Shown here in pieces: positions 36,748-50,800 of a stretch of DNA of 64,000 bases. The stretch is taken from assembly GCF_047495875.1 (NCBI RefSeq), contig NC_092465.1, positions 12,594,660 through 12,658,659 of the forward strand, given 5' to 3'. The notes under the pieces were generated by a model. The model was not told where the DNA came from and ran no database searches. It saw only the letters and a list, made by a program, of their open reading frames with translations. The DNA is from Pithys albifrons albifrons (taxonomy: Eukaryota > Chordata > Aves > Passeriformes > Thamnophilidae). A program made the position numbers and the translations under genes. Every line of letters starts with the position of its first letter. Position 1 is the stretch's first letter.

Positions 36748-36761
36748 CTGCCATCTCGTGG
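36748..36761 (-). promoter_or_regulatory. Candidate CTCF-binding motif
   Basis: The plus strand is CTGCCATCTCGTGG, so the minus strand is CCACGAGATGGCAG. This agrees with CCASYAGRKGGCRS at 13 of 14 positions. The same 14-mer recurs in the same orientation 1,224 bp further on (37972-37985). Motif-only evidence. Confidence 0.35.
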
Positions 36762-37971
36762 GAAAGTGAAGATCGCACCGTAACCAGGCACAGAGAGCTC
36801 AAAAAAATCTTTCCAAATCTAGCAAGAGTGGAACGACCTATTCTAGGAAAGTGGGAGATCCACAGGCAGTGCCTCGATTGGCATTTTAACCTCTCAAGGG
36901 CAGTGCATCTGACCATAAATGTATAACATGTATATATAACATGTAGCTATATTATATATGATGCTCGTAACATTACTTCTCTGTGTGTCTACTCTTGTAT
37001 ATTTGCAATACAACCAGCCAAAACTTTGCTGAAAGTCACTATATAGCGGCCCATTGATGTGATAACTGAGCATAGCCTAAGTTATCTTCTAGCTACCCAA
37101 AACCAAAATTTCACACAGCTAAGGGAGACTGCATGTGGTTTCAGAGCAGTCCTAAGATGTATATACAGAGCTAAATTTCCCCACAGGATTCTGTATCATT
37201 CTGCTGCCAACAGCTAAGTGCTTACAGAGACCTGGGCACATGTTGCTAACTTCTTTCCTAATAGTGAAGTGTTCCCATCACTTCCACTTCCCCTACCTTA
37301 TTTTGGCACACAGAAATGGCAGGAACCTGGTATACAACATGTTGGTGATTAGCATCCTGTGGATGCACCATTTTGAAGCACAGGAAATCTGATTCTCAGG
37401 ATACCCCTGAGGATAGCAATTTTTTGGGTGGGATACACCACCGTAGCTGTAAGAAGATACTACTTTTGGAGGGAGCTGCTTAGGAGGAACAATCCATAAG
37501 GGTCAGCACTTCTCAAGAAGCATGCAACTTCTTCTTTATGGTAAATGTATTCATGGAAGTTTAATGGTAACACTGCCTGTTTGCAGTGGAACATCATGTG
37601 CATTTCTGGCATCTGTGGAATTGCCTTTCAGCTGCTGATGGCTGGTTTTTTGCTTTGCCTGGTCCTGGAAAAAAAAGAGGCGTACAAACAAATCACTCCT
37701 CAATTCTCTTATGTGACATCAGCCAGATAATTCCTTTCACTGTGGGCAGAGTGTTCAGCAGGCAGCCCAGTGTCTGACTTCGGGTCTAGTCAGATCTGGC
37801 TAGTTTGTTTGCTACTGTTGATTTTACACAGATGTGCAATTCCATTCTATGGGAAGATGTTTCTTTAATGACTCATTTCTGTTAGTCCTCTACAGGACAC
37901 AAAAACACTTCTGTTAGTATGAACTTTCAGTCATTAGTTTACACGAAAATGTAATTGTTCTAAGTCCAACT

Positions 37972-37985
37972 CTGCCATCTCGTGG
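37972..37985 (-). promoter_or_regulatory. Candidate CTCF-binding motif (second identical copy)
   Basis: Identical to the 14-mer at 36748-36761, giving CCACGAGATGGCAG on the minus strand. The flanks of the two copies differ, so this is not an obvious local duplication. It lies about 100 bp upstream of a CR1 3' fragment. Motif-only evidence. Confidence 0.35.
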
Positions 37986-38082
37986 TAGAGATTAAAAGGT
38001 ACTGTTTAACCTTTCAGAATCCCTGGTCATAACTATGTATACTGAATATAAAATATGTTTGCTAAAGACCCAAAAACTTATA

Positions 38083-38403
38083 CCAGCCTTCCAGCAACTG
38101 CAGGAGGCCTACAAGAAAGATGGAGAACTACTCTTTACAAGGTCATGGAGTGATAGAACAAGGGGCAATGGTGCCAAACCGAAACAGGGCAGGTTTAAAT
38201 TAAATATAAGGAAGGAATTCTTCACTCTGAGGGTGGTGAGACACTGGAACAGCTTGCCCAAAAAAAGGTGTGGATGCCCATCCCTGGAAGAGTTCAAAGC
38301 CAGGCTGGATGTGGCCCTGAGCAACTGATCTAGTGGAAGTTGTCCCTGTCCATGGCATAGGGGCTGGAACTTCCATCCCAAACCATTCTGTGATTCTACT
38401 ATT
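38083..38403 (+). mobile_element. CR1 LINE, 5'-truncated copy with intact 3' end
   Basis: About 320 bp of the CR1 3' region. It contains GAGGCCTACAAGAAAGATGG (about 38104), GGTTTAAATTAAATATAAGG (about 38193), GAGGGTGGTGAGACACTGGA (about 38229) and CATCCCTGGAAGAGTTCAA (about 38279). It ends in AACCATTCTGTGATTCTACT, which contains the diagnostic avian CR1 tail ATTCTGTGATTCTA. The frame FFTLRVVRHWNSLP is typical of this region. 5' truncation is usual for CR1 insertions. Low divergence makes it one of the younger elements in the window. It has no coding capacity. Confidence 0.95.
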
Positions 38404-40197
38404 ATAAAGTATTTATAGTAAATATTCTCTTCTGCATCTCTAGGAATCCATTTATTCTTCAATGATACAGGTTAAAAAGTGAATTACCTCCGAAGCTGTT
38501 TGCTTTACATTTTGTCTTGGCTAATAAAAGGCTGACATTTGTTTCACATTTGTGAGAAGCTGGCTTATAGTCAGGTTCACTTCCCAGTTCTCATGCAATA
38601 GTTTCATGCTGCAGTGTTTGGATTATAAACAGGGGAGCATTTAAATTCAGGCAATTACTTTTCCTCCTCACTGAGGTCTAGGTAGGAGCCAAGTTTTGAA
38701 CAAAACAACTCAGTAAATTATATGCAAAAATTATTATAAAGCAAAGAACCTTTAAAGCCTTTTGGAAAACAGATATTTGCACAGTGCCAAGAGTCCATTC
38801 AAAGTAGTATTCTCTCTGAAACCAGTGACCTAGCCTGTCTCCCACACTGGGAACAGACACTTCAGAGGAAGGAGTAAGAAACCTTGCTTTCGAACACTGA
38901 CTGATCTTGGTGTCTTCCTCCTTCTCTGTACAGCCAGGGCTTGGCAAGTCATGGAAAACTAACACCTTATTTTCCCTGTGACGTTGCAGTTGCACCAGTG
39001 TCGCAACATGAACTTCCCTTCACCCTGTCTCACCACTCAGATCTCAAGTGACCATCTCTTTAATTGAAATCTTGACTTATTCAGTATCTGAAGAAGCCTC
39101 AGCCTAGTCCCTCCACCTGACAAAGGATGGAAGTGCTGATGCTCTGTGTGTCAAAAGAAACCACTGAAGACTAGCAGGGAGCTGAGCTCCAAACATCTAC
39201 TGGAACATCACCATGCCATGTTGAGCTCAGGTGAGTCTCCGGTCACAAGGTCCACAACATCTAGGGTGGTTCAAGAGACCAGACTTTGTCCAACTTAATT
39301 TTCATCCTCACTGTCCAGTGCTCAGATATGAGTCATGCACTTGCCTCAGCTGATTTTGTTCATAAACCTTCAATGCATGCACATCCGTTTCAGATTTAGC
39401 AAGGCACTGGATTTGGAGTTTTGTTTTGAAACCATGTCAGATCCTATCAACTTTTTGACTATGCAAAAATGAATCGAAATTTCTAGTGCAACCCTTCCCA
39501 TTCCTTTCGCTCACCTTTCCATTCTTCTACTACAAGAATTTATGCATCTAGAAATGCAAAGTCATGAACAAATTGGTAGAAAATAAAAGGTGTCATGAAG
39601 GGCTTGCAAATTAGCGCCTTACATCCAGCCAACCTCATCTCTCACTTCCCAGTCACATCAAATTGTGATTCTTTGTCCTCCCATTCTCCTACCTGCTGCA
39701 GCACCTTGTCTCCAGCGGCACCTTGGAGGAGGCCAAACTTGGCAGCTGAAGAATCCAGATGTCAGGGTCTACAAAGAAAGTTTTCAGCAGTGGCAGCTGC
39801 TTGTTAGATCACATTCCCCCAAAGGCATATGTTTGGCTCTGATGGTGTATCTGTTGGTGGCCATGGCTGGTCTTCCTGAAAGTCATATGTGGGATCAGCT
39901 CCCAGTGGGAAACTCAAGTTTCTTCTCCTGAAAGGCGGTCTCCACTGATTTGCAGTTCTGGGAAAATGTTCTTTCTTTTTTCTCATGTTCTCAGAAAGAG
40001 TTTATGTTCAGTTTGTATAAAACTGAATTATTAAGAAAGGCAGCTTTCCATAATTTTTAAAGAACTTTCCTCTTAAAAGGAGAATGAAACCCCTTTTATT
40101 TGTGTGGTTTCAAATGTTATTTTCCATAATAACAAATATATACATTCTTGTCTATAAAAGGTTTTATCCGTGGATAGGAATTGTCTTTGTGATATTT

Positions 40198-40245
40198 AGA
40201 TAGGTATTAGTCTTATTTTGAAACAGAGGAAACTGAGACAAATAC
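40198..40245 (-). repeat. Possible MIR core fragment, antisense
   Basis: TTAGTCTTATTTTGAAACAG followed by AGGAAACTGAGACAAATAC resembles the antisense MIR core TTATTTTACAGATGAGGAAACTGAGGCA. The match is under 50 bases and not extendable, so it is weak. Confidence 0.35.
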
Positions 40246-42190
40246 TTTTGAACCTAAACACTCCATAAGCACTTAAAAGAGTATTTAGTTATGAGATTAC
40301 CTTGTAAACATAATGATCAAACTAGACTTCAGAGTGACACATTAGAAAAGTCAGCATTTACCCACAGATGGAAAATATTTGATACAATCTTTGTCACAAA
40401 GTAAACAGCGAGACTTGTGTCATTAAATGAACTGTGAGCCAGGCAAACATCATATCTGTCTTCAAATACTCTTCCCCTTTTCCTCTGGGTAGATCTCTCA
40501 GAAGATGGCATTTTTCTACTGCTGCAGGTACTGCTCTTGCTGCCTGGGTGCTGCCTTGGTGGCTGGTCACAAAGTCAGGATTCAGGATTTTGGCTGCTAT
40601 TGCCTGTAAAAGTAGGATAGCACACTCACAAAGAGGGCATAGGGTATTGATGAAATCCTTAACCACAGTGGTGCTAAGGACCCTGTGAATATCCAGTTTG
40701 ATGGCTCGTAAGAACAAATGCTATGGATTGATTTTCTATCAGGGAACAGTGCCAGGTCCTGCTCCTGATGCCTGTGGCTGTCACACTTGAAGGGAGCACT
40801 GTTGTGAGCTTCAGCAATTCCCGAGAAATTGGATGCTACAGTGCACACCTGAATGTCTACATATTTGACTGTCAATCATACCTCCTCTTCCTCTCAGATC
40901 CTTCTTTGGACAGTGAATTATATTAAAAATATGTGATGTAAAGACATTTAATTTCAGATTTTAAATTTGTAGTCTATGAAGTTTATGAAGTGTTCCTCTT
41001 TGGGATTTTCTGAGGATGCAAGGCAGCAAGCATATCCTGCTGAGTTTCTATTTGCTTAGGTCAGACCCTTCTTCTCCTAGGAAGTTTTAACTTCTCTTTG
41101 TGCTTCCCTCTGCCCTAGTCATAATTTTTGGATTTTCTCTCAGATGCCACTGCTCAGTGAAAATACCACTACTGCTTAATATGAGGCAGCATACAGGCTC
41201 TAAATAAGGATCCTGTAGGTCAACTCAACATACATTCAGCTTTCTAAAATTTAATCTGGATAATTTTGCTAGAATAAGAGAGGTTTCACAATTGTTATGA
41301 TTACTTAAGGAGCCAATATCTGACACATGTGAGGACCTGCCTTATATTATTCAGTCTCCTGATAGACAACTTCTATGTACAACCAAAAACTCTTTCATAT
41401 TTGAACATCATTCTCCTGCCTTCCCTAAACACAAAGTTTTCTGAAGTAGCTTTGGTTGAGTTAATTGTGATGATGTGAACTTAGTCATGTGATGTGCTGT
41501 ACAGCTCAGACCAGCTGATTGAGACATCACTCATTTGTATTAGCTTTACAGCAACTGTGAACAGCATCTTAATGGATCACCATGAAAGCTTTGTGCGTTG
41601 GTTATTGTAATTACATTAAACAAGAGACATGGAGAAGTCCTGGCATGCAAAGAGGAGTTTGAGAGGTGCCCAGTTGCCTGCTCATGATGACACAGTGGCT
41701 GCAGGGTATGAGCTGGGGGTTGTCCTCTAGCACCAGTCTCCTGGCATGGAGGCCACATGAACCTCTGCTTTGACACCAGGAAGCAATCATACACCATCAG
41801 CATTGCAACAGCTGCAGAATCTTCTCCTGTCTCTCAGGGGTAGTCTCTCACTGCTGGTGGTAATCTGTATGGGATCAGATGGGACTTATTGAGCCATATC
41901 ACACAGACATAGTTAAGGAATCCAGTTGATTCCTTCTTGTTTTCTCCAGGAGAAAGGGATGCTTACCCATGGTTTCTCTCCTACCTCTAAGGCAAGGCAG
42001 CTGTATTGCTGGTTAACAGTTCAGTTCTCTATAAATCAATGCTGTTATCATCAGGACATAGAGTTCCAATTTTTCTTCCTATGTCAGGGCACCAGCAGAG
42101 AATTGTAGAGCTTTCCCAGTCTGTGTCGTACTTTTGCTACATGTAACTGGTGACACCCTCAGAGACCTGGCAGGGACAGCCCCAGACCAG

Positions 42191-42204
42191 ACAGTAGATG
42201 GCAC
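42191..42204 (+). promoter_or_regulatory. Candidate CTCF-binding motif
   Basis: ACAGTAGATGGCAC matches 13 of 14 positions of CCASYAGRKGGCRS, with a mismatch only at position 1. Plus orientation. Motif-only evidence. Confidence 0.3.
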
Positions 42205-45200
42205 CAATGTACAGCAGTTACAGTGTGCACAAAAACAGTCATAAGGAAAAAAAAAAAAGAAAAAGAAAAATTCACAGTGCTCTGCTCTGCTTCCAGCCCT
42301 TCTGTTTGTTCTTAGCTCAAAAATGTCTTTTCTAATTATCATTTTTTCATAGTAAAACCCAGATCCCTGCACCCTCAGGTGTAAGAACAATCAAGGCTCT
42401 CTGTGATCAGTTTTTCTCTTTTCTGCAATTCACCATTCTAAAAAATCAGCACAAGAATTAGGAATCCCTGTCTTCCTAACCGATAAATCTGGTTCACAGT
42501 CAGGGTATCCATGCACAGACCCAAATTTCAAGCTGACAACCAGATTTGAACATGGAGTGAAGTTCTTTGAGAGAGGTGTTTTTGGGTTCCTCTCCCACTC
42601 TGTACCCTGAACTATAATCTGCTTCCCAGGAGTCACTGGTGAATTTTCTTCAATGGACATATCTGGCTATCACAGGAACCTTGGATGTCAGCAAGAATGT
42701 CTGTTTCTTACTCTTATCCTGCAGGATATCATAGTTTCAATTTCACACCCTTTACTCCTGCTCTTAAGTTTCTTACACTATTTTATGGCCTGTGATGTGG
42801 ATTTCAATACAGGAGACAGAGGGACATATAAACCCTTAAAACATTGATATGGGTTAACATGGTTGGCCGCAATTGTTCAGGTCTGTCATGATCCAATCGC
42901 TTCTTTAATCCTAATTTCTTGGTACATTGGAAATAACCTTGCACTTTACTTACCTGCACTCATAACTCAAGTTTAGGTCTGCAACAGGATGAGGAACTCT
43001 TGCCTTCATGGTTTTGTTTACAAAGGGGAGAACAAGGCAGTGGAGTCCATGGCACTGTCTTAAATATCTCTTGAATAATTATGACACTGCCATTTACTGT
43101 CTTTACTCCTCCCTGCCCTCCCACCTTCTGTAGTCACTCAAGGTTCAAATCCAGGCTGCCATAGTAGCTAAGCTTCTCCAAACTGTGTAATGTCCACATT
43201 TGTACTCACAAACAGGTTTCACCTGAGACTGGCAGAATCACAGTTTCTCTAGAGACATAAAGAGCAAAACCTCTAGAGTTGCCAGAGGCTGTTCTGGCTA
43301 CCATATATTTTAAAGTGTCTCAAAGCATTATTTCTATAGAACAGACCATTTTTGTGAAACTTTAAAATAGTGATAAAAAACCCACAAGAAATCCTGGCAA
43401 GCTGTCACTGTCCTCCTACAGCTTTTAGCCAGCTCTTCTCTTTGATAAACTCATTATTGGCCCTATATAATTCTCATATTCCCAACAATTGTTTAGTTTG
43501 GTCTGCCCCTTCTCTCATACTCTAGTTTCACTCACAAAAGTGTTTGTTTCAAGGAACTTGAAGTTTTAAAAGTAAGTTTTAGCTATAGTGTTGTGTCCAC
43601 CTGAGTTCATTAGAAGGTGAACACCCTTTGCTTAACTCAGTCAGAATAACCTTATTCTGAATAATATTAAGGTACTTGAGGGGAGTCTCTTTGGCTCAGG
43701 AAGACAAATTATAAAAGACTTCAAGTCTTGGTGGCATCTCCAATAGTTCTGAAAATCCTGCTCTCTGGGGATTACGGATGGTCCAGTAGGCACTACAGAG
43801 AAATTTAGTAGACAGAGACTCTCTAGAAGCACTGATTTCTTTTCTGTCCTTGTCAGAATTGCTTAAATCTCTGCAGTCTCCTTTCCTTCTCTCCCCTTCC
43901 TTTCCTCGCCAGGGTGCAGTTACGAGACCAGAAGTAAACAGTCAGATATTTGCTCTGTGTAAATAAAATCACATATAGGTTCCTTCCTTCCCGGTTCTAA
44001 GGACAATGAAGTAAAAAATTTGTGAAGAATTAAAATCTACTTTGTTCTGAAACAACCTTGAAACCTAAAGAAGGATTTCAGATCAGCATGTAGTTTTACA
44101 CCAACAGGCACATTTAGAACATTATGACTCATATAAGTATTTCTGGGTCAGAGGAAAAAGGGTTATTTACCTTTTGCTGAAGAACCACAGCCTTTCAAGG
44201 GAAAGGAAAAACAGAATTGGAACATTCTAGCTGGGTCATCAGGACCAAGTTTCTACAGTCCCTGCCATGGTATATGAAAGGTGAGTAAGGAAAAAATATG
44301 TATTTCTCCTTTACCTTCCCCCCAGCCCTAGACATATCTTATCACAAAACAGCTCTCAACACCCAAATTAAACCTGAAGCACCAAAGATCAAAAGCTTCA
44401 AGACTGGACCATGAAAGAGGACAAGTGTAGGATAAATTAATGACACAGCCTGTTGGGGGTGGGACACTGTAACTCATGGGCGTTTGTAGGTGAAACTGCC
44501 TGGGTGATCTTAGATTAGTAATGTTGATAACTGTTACTTGGCCATTTAATATAGGTGGATACAGTGGACAAGCTTTGAAACATACAGTCCTTGGGAAATG
44601 AACTGTGCACCATGCTCCAGAAAAGGACAAACCTATAGGAAGCAGAAACAGATGTTGATACCTGCTGTAGAATACTCTTCCCTGAGCCCAAATCTCGTGA
44701 CTGATTTAAACCTGTCTGTGTGAAAAGAACATATCAAATAGGTACATTACTCACAGCACTACTGTGCACTCATGTCCTTCAGCACTGTGTATCCCTGGGA
44801 AGTGTCCCTCTCTCTGAGTCACCCAGGTCCCAAACAAAACTTTGCCATTATGATCTGCCATTACCCTGGTGTAAGAGTGTTGGTCATCAGGACTTTGTGT
44901 CATTAGGGCTCTCCCTACACCAAGGTGCTCTGCTTCAGATCAGTGGAGAGCCAGCAATGCTAGCACATTTCAAAAGACAGCAGACTCTGCTTTACTGGAT
45001 ACTGATGAATTTACACTTCTTTCTAGATGTACAGCCTAGAGCGTCACAAGAATGCTGTTCTGTGGTTTTTCAAGGTCAGAAAGGCACATATTTGAAGATA
45101 CCTAGTGGTTATATGCCTTGGTTATACATGATATCCATTGAGTCATATATGTGCAAGGGTCTACACACCTGGAGTAATTCCTTTCTGTCATCCCCAGCCA

Positions 45201-47845
45201 GCAGTCTAGAAGAGTTACAACTTGTCTTTAGAAGAGTTAAAAGTTGTTTGAAAAGAAGATGCTAAAAGGCCTGAATGATTCTGTTGGGTTGGGAGCATCA
45301 GCTAGTTTAGCTTTGTCAGAGGAGGAGGATGAAATAAAGGCAGGCAACTGCTATTCTGGCTCCTGCATATGCTCAGTAGCTAGACCTAGTTAGAAAAATC
45401 TACTCTGACGTTCAAGGCAATACAGTCTATTTGTCAGCTGATTGGTTTGATGAGGACAGTCAAATCTGACAGCAATAGGTATAGCAGAATGAGTAATATC
45501 CTCCATAGCACAGCAGTGCCACGGCAGTTCATACAGAACATGGGACTTGTGGTGTTCCACCAACATGGAAATCAGGGCCTGCGACTGTGATAATTCTGTG
45601 TCACTAAGGTATCCTGGGGGATGGTGAGATAGATGAATATCTAGAGATGCTTTCCATAAGATTAACAGAATAAAGCAGAGCACTACAATTTTTCCCATGG
45701 GAAGACCAGCATTACTGGGAAACCTAGCTTGCTTGCTCTAGGCCACCACAGTAAGATTTCCTGAAGATTATATGACATACATATCCCAAAGATGACACAA
45801 CATCAACATCCAGATTTGTAAGAAGACAGCTAGGGAATAGTGGTTCAAATTTGTTCATGTGTGCAGCGCTACAGTGTCTGCTGTAATTGATACCGAAGTT
45901 AGAAATGGAGCCTTCCTAAGAAAGCAGTAGAGTGCTTAGTCCTTACTGGGTTTGGTTCCCTAAGAAAATCTGTGTAGGTGAAATAGCATTAGAAGAGTTC
46001 ATGTAGAAGCAACATATTTAGGATAGATGAAGTCAGACTTACCATTCACTCAAGAGTCGTGGATCAAGCACATGGTGTATTGACTAAATTAGAACATAAG
46101 AATGTTTATAAGATCAGAGGTTAAAACAGATCCATGTAGTTTTCAACTGTGAGACCTGCCATTCACATTTCTACATATCCCTGTAGCAGTACACTGTGAG
46201 ATTTGCCATTTACTCTGCTATTTTACACATTTTAAGCTATTTTAATTCATGCAGTAGTCTATCCTCTTCTCCAGCCATTACTCAGTTCCCACAAAAGCAT
46301 TATAAATAGTTTTCAGGCTTTCCCTTATCCACATGCTTGCTGACCTCTTCAAAGAACCCCAGTAAATTGTGATGCATGAGGAAAAAGGGTTCATTTAGGT
46401 CCGTCTTATCGTGATCACTCTGAAGCAATAGGTATTTTTTTCCTTAATGTCCTTGGATAATAGGTTTTAGGGTGTTGAATCAAAGTCCTCTGTGGTCACT
46501 ATTACAGAGCAACTCTTTGACTAATCCATTTCTTCATCCATACCTCCTAGATATTTAAATTCCAAATAAATTTGCAGATGGCACTTTTTTCACTTCCTTT
46601 TCTGAGGCAAATAAGATACTTACACTCATCAGTTGTGGGCAGACAACTTGACATAAAAGGCAGGGTTCAAAGCCTGAAATTTTCTGCATTCTAATTGCCA
46701 AATTGAAACAAAAATAAAAGATCTTATCTGAGATAAATTAATGTTACATAATTAACACTACTTACATGAAAATATGTTATGTTCTAAAAATGCTAGAGGG
46801 TAAAAAATATACAACAACAATGATGAGATGAAGGAAAAAACCAGTGTACTCCAATTTTCAGGCACGAGTGGGAAGGAACTGCAGAATGCTGGGACAAAGA
46901 TGTGTAGGACAAATATATCGCCTGCTTGTGTACTGTTACCAAAATACTCACTGAAACACATGGGGCATAAACAACCCTATTTAGAATACAAGATTGCACA
47001 CATAGTTAAAAAGCTGGGAAAATAACTTGAAAACCTAATGAGCATCAAATGGATACTGTGGAGAAAAATGCCAGAGAAATGGCAGGTGTGAAGGCTACGT
47101 AAGATCATCTTCGATGAACAAGTCAAGAGGGTTATGAGTACTTAAGATTTGTATCACTTCTTCAGATCATAGATGATAGCTCTTAACAGGAGGATGCTAC
47201 TGACGAATTACATTGTCAAAATATTGTTGTTATATAGGCATGAAGGGTAAAATATGTTTAAACACACAGTTTTGGATATAGTGAGATATCTGTTCAGCTC
47301 AAAGGAAAAGATGCAGATATTGCTAAAAAAGTAGGATCCCTTCTGCAATCAGAAATGTGCATGCTGGGATAAAACCATTCATGTGAGCTGTGGGCATGAC
47401 ACTTTCAGAAAGACATAGAGTATGAAGAAAATAAAGCATGAAAGGTCATGGATTTATAGACCCCTGATCAAGAAAGTAATGTTGACATTACTCTATTTGG
47501 AAGAGGCTGGGGATACATAATAGTCTGCAAATATGCAAAAGATTGCTTTGCAGAGTAAAGTCAACATTTGTGTTTAACTGCTTTAAAATTGTGACAAAGA
47601 TTTGATTGATATCAGAAAAAACTTACTAACTGTGGGGGTAGGGAAGCTGTAAGATCACCTAAGATGACTGAAGAATCCCCACAATGAGAGCTTCTCTACA
47701 AGTATGTTAAAAAAATAGCTTTTGGAGGAAATTCAGGTGTGCTTGGTCCTGTTCTGTACCAGAGCACCCCTCTAGGTCCCTCCAGTCCCATCAATGATGT
47801 GTGTATTTCTGTGAAGTTATGTACAAGGTCAGGTGTTTATGAAAA

Positions 47846-47861
47846 GATGATGATGATGATG
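47846..47861. repeat. Short (GAT)n run
   Basis: Five perfect GAT units plus one base. A minor trinucleotide microsatellite in non-coding DNA. Confidence 0.9.
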
Positions 47862-50800
47862 TAGCTCACCATATTTTTTCTAAATAAAATCTGTGTATTA
47901 TAAATACTCATTAAAAAAAAGGTAAGAATTTAAAAACAGATATTCCCCTGAAAATTATTTTTGTTTATCAAAAACTAGAGCCCTTATCAAAATTTTTCAA
48001 ATGAAAACAAATATTCTGATTGGGGGAAAAAAAAAAGCTCAAATTTAGGACTGTTTCCCTGGTAACCACGAACACTGTCATTTTGTGGACTTGTTCTTCC
48101 CATTCTCCCCCACGTGCCAGGCTTCCAGTTTGCCCAGCACCCCTGTGGCTGGGACTCCTGTTAGTGTTGCTCCCCCTTCTCCCAAAGGGTGGATAATGAA
48201 ACATCATGGTAAGTGCAGACCGAGGCGGATGCATGGCTAAAAGAGAACAGGATCAAGAGGAAAAACACAGTTTCAGTGAAGTCACATGACCAAATATGTA
48301 AAGAGAAAGGTTTAATATGGATTTTTATTAAATGAGCCTCTTCGGGGTTTTTAAGGGAACACATAGCTGTCTCTTGTCCCCCACAGACAGCTCGAGGACA
48401 ATTAAGCAATTTCTAAGAAGCTTCAGATAGCATATTTCTAATACATCCAAGGAATTATCCGATTCTGAGTTTTTTTCACTTCTTTGGTTTCCTCAGATGA
48501 AGAGATTGCTTTTGCCAACATTCCAATGTTGGAAGCGTCAACATAATGTGCTTCCCCTAAAGCAAGAATCAGCCTCTGCCAGGCTGTGCTCAGGGGCTCA
48601 GCACTGGGCTCAAAAAATGAGAAAACAAACCACCAATAAAATAGACTTACCTTCACCCCAATTCAATGGGAAGTCTATCACCCTTTATCAATAATGTCTC
48701 TTCCAGATGAATGATCTGGTGGGACAGCAATTTCACTGTCCTGTGTTCACATTTCAGAGGGGTACTCTAAAAGGAGCAGCTGGTCAACTTTGTGGAATAG
48801 GCCAGCAACTCCAGCAGAGCCCAGAGGGGTATTTTAGGTAATATACTTCAATAACAACTTCACATAGTGCTCAGGTGAGTGGTGTTGCCCCACCTAAATA
48901 TTTGACCTGAAGTTGCTCACTGAGCAGGCTCTCCAGGCTGACTTCTTTGATGGATCAATTTGGAATGTGTTAATGGCATTACTCAGCACAATAAATAAAA
49001 TGCGACTCACCTTAATGTTTCTTGGAAGGAGTCATGGAGTTTATGACACCCAGTGGGAACAGCAAGAGAGGGTCATCTGGAAGGAACAGGGAAACATGCA
49101 GAGTGCTCACAAGGGAAATTTCGAGAAACAGATGGAGAAAATATCAGAATTCTCAGTAGCCTCCAAGGAACAGATGAAAAACTTTTGGGTCAATAAGCCA
49201 GAGAGTGAAAGGCTCAGAAACAAGGTTTGTGGTCAAATTATCTAGTCCATATACTGGGAAATGCTAATAATCCACTAGCTCCTCCAGTCTTCATGAGTAC
49301 AAAATGTTGAAAAACTTCTGAGATGAAGCAGTAGGAAAGATATTTCCCATGTTATTTATGGGATTTTTTTTTTACAGTGGGAAGGAAGGCTTTTTTTCCT
49401 CTAAAGAACCTCTAAAGGAATATGAATTTTCCTTTTTTGATGATAAAATCAGTAGGAGAGAGGGAATTTTCTAACCTGATCATCAGATCTGTTACAGAAG
49501 GCTCGATTGGTGCAGAAACACAACACAATAACAGTTTTAGATGGAAGTACCATTTGTAGCTGTTAAATTACCCAAAGGATCTTTCACATGAATGCTCCGG
49601 ACTGAATAGCATGTGTGTACACATTCCAGTCATGGATCCAAAACAAATTAGGAAGCTAATACGTACCCTCCACTGGGACTTAATTGACCATTAGTTTCCT
49701 AGGTTCTGAAAAATCATGTCATTATATCTAACTTATTTCAACATTGCTTTTTACCCCCATAGGATCCTAGTGCTATATACATTTAAAAAAAAATGCATCC
49801 TCCACTGCAATAATACTATTGCCTTTTGAGGGTGGAAGCTTCTGCCCAGCAACACTTCACAACTGGTGTGGACATTTTTACTCAGGAATTGAAGGATACC
49901 ATATCTCAGTACAATTACGCAGAAGAATGTAGGTCAGACAAACATAATTACCAATTATAGAGTTTAGACGGGGATGTGGCAGTAACAAGCTCACTGCTGG
50001 GAAACAGTATAGCTAGTTCTTAATAATAAATTTCCTTTAGACATCAGCCTCTCCCCAAAGATTCACACCAATAAAATGTAGCAGAAATATAACAAAATCC
50101 CTTCAAACGTCTGAAGGGAATTTATCTTTTGGGAAGGAAAAGAAAAGCAGCAGATAAAGATTGAAAGTAATTATAATTTCAGGGCTAGCTGTAGCCATTC
50201 CAAATCTAAACCTTTCATGAGCAAGTTCTGGGATTTTAGCAGTGCAGCCAGTTGCCCAACAGGCAGCCTACTTCATGTTTGAAATGAGCAACAACCCACT
50301 AGGAGTGTGACACCTCTAGTAACACTGAACTGGAGACTCAGTTCAATATTGACTTGGAAAGTACCAGTACCAGACTCAAGTGTGTAACTTCTGCAGAAAT
50401 AACCCAAAATATTCTTGACAGATCATCTCTACTTGCATATTGTTTCATCTTCTGAAGCTGGTTAGTTATGCTGTGGGGTAAGGTTAAACTTGAAAGTGAT
50501 AAGTCAAAGGAAGAGCTGAGCTTTGTGGTTTGTTTGGGAGCTCTTAACCTCCCTGTAGGCAGGGCTCTGCTTGGAGCATGAGTCGGCAACATATAACACT
50601 ATGGTTGGTTTCCTTTGAGAGTAGAATTCACCACCTTCTGTATTCCCATGAGTGAATGGTGAGCCAGCCCCAAACACCAGTTAGAGCACCCCTGATTTTA
50701 TTGTTTCTTGTATTCCTCATGAAACAGTTAATCATGTGACTCTCTGAGTCTGAAGATTTTGCAACTGTCACAAGGCTGCACCAGACAGGTACCTCGGTCA

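Larger units (their letters stand above)
34618..38082. other. Non-coding stretch
   Basis: AT-rich DNA with short frames only; the 143-codon minus frame at 34806-35237 has no recognisable domain. Two identical CTCF-like 14-mers occur here and are listed separately. An alternating AT segment lies near 36920-36960. Confidence 0.55.

Noticed and set aside
44720..45265. 181-codon plus-strand open frame with a hydrophobic N-terminus resembling a signal peptide
   Set aside because: The initiation codon is GTG, not ATG; the first in-frame ATG is near 44957, after the hydrophobic part. No domain is recognisable and no promoter or splice context supports it.
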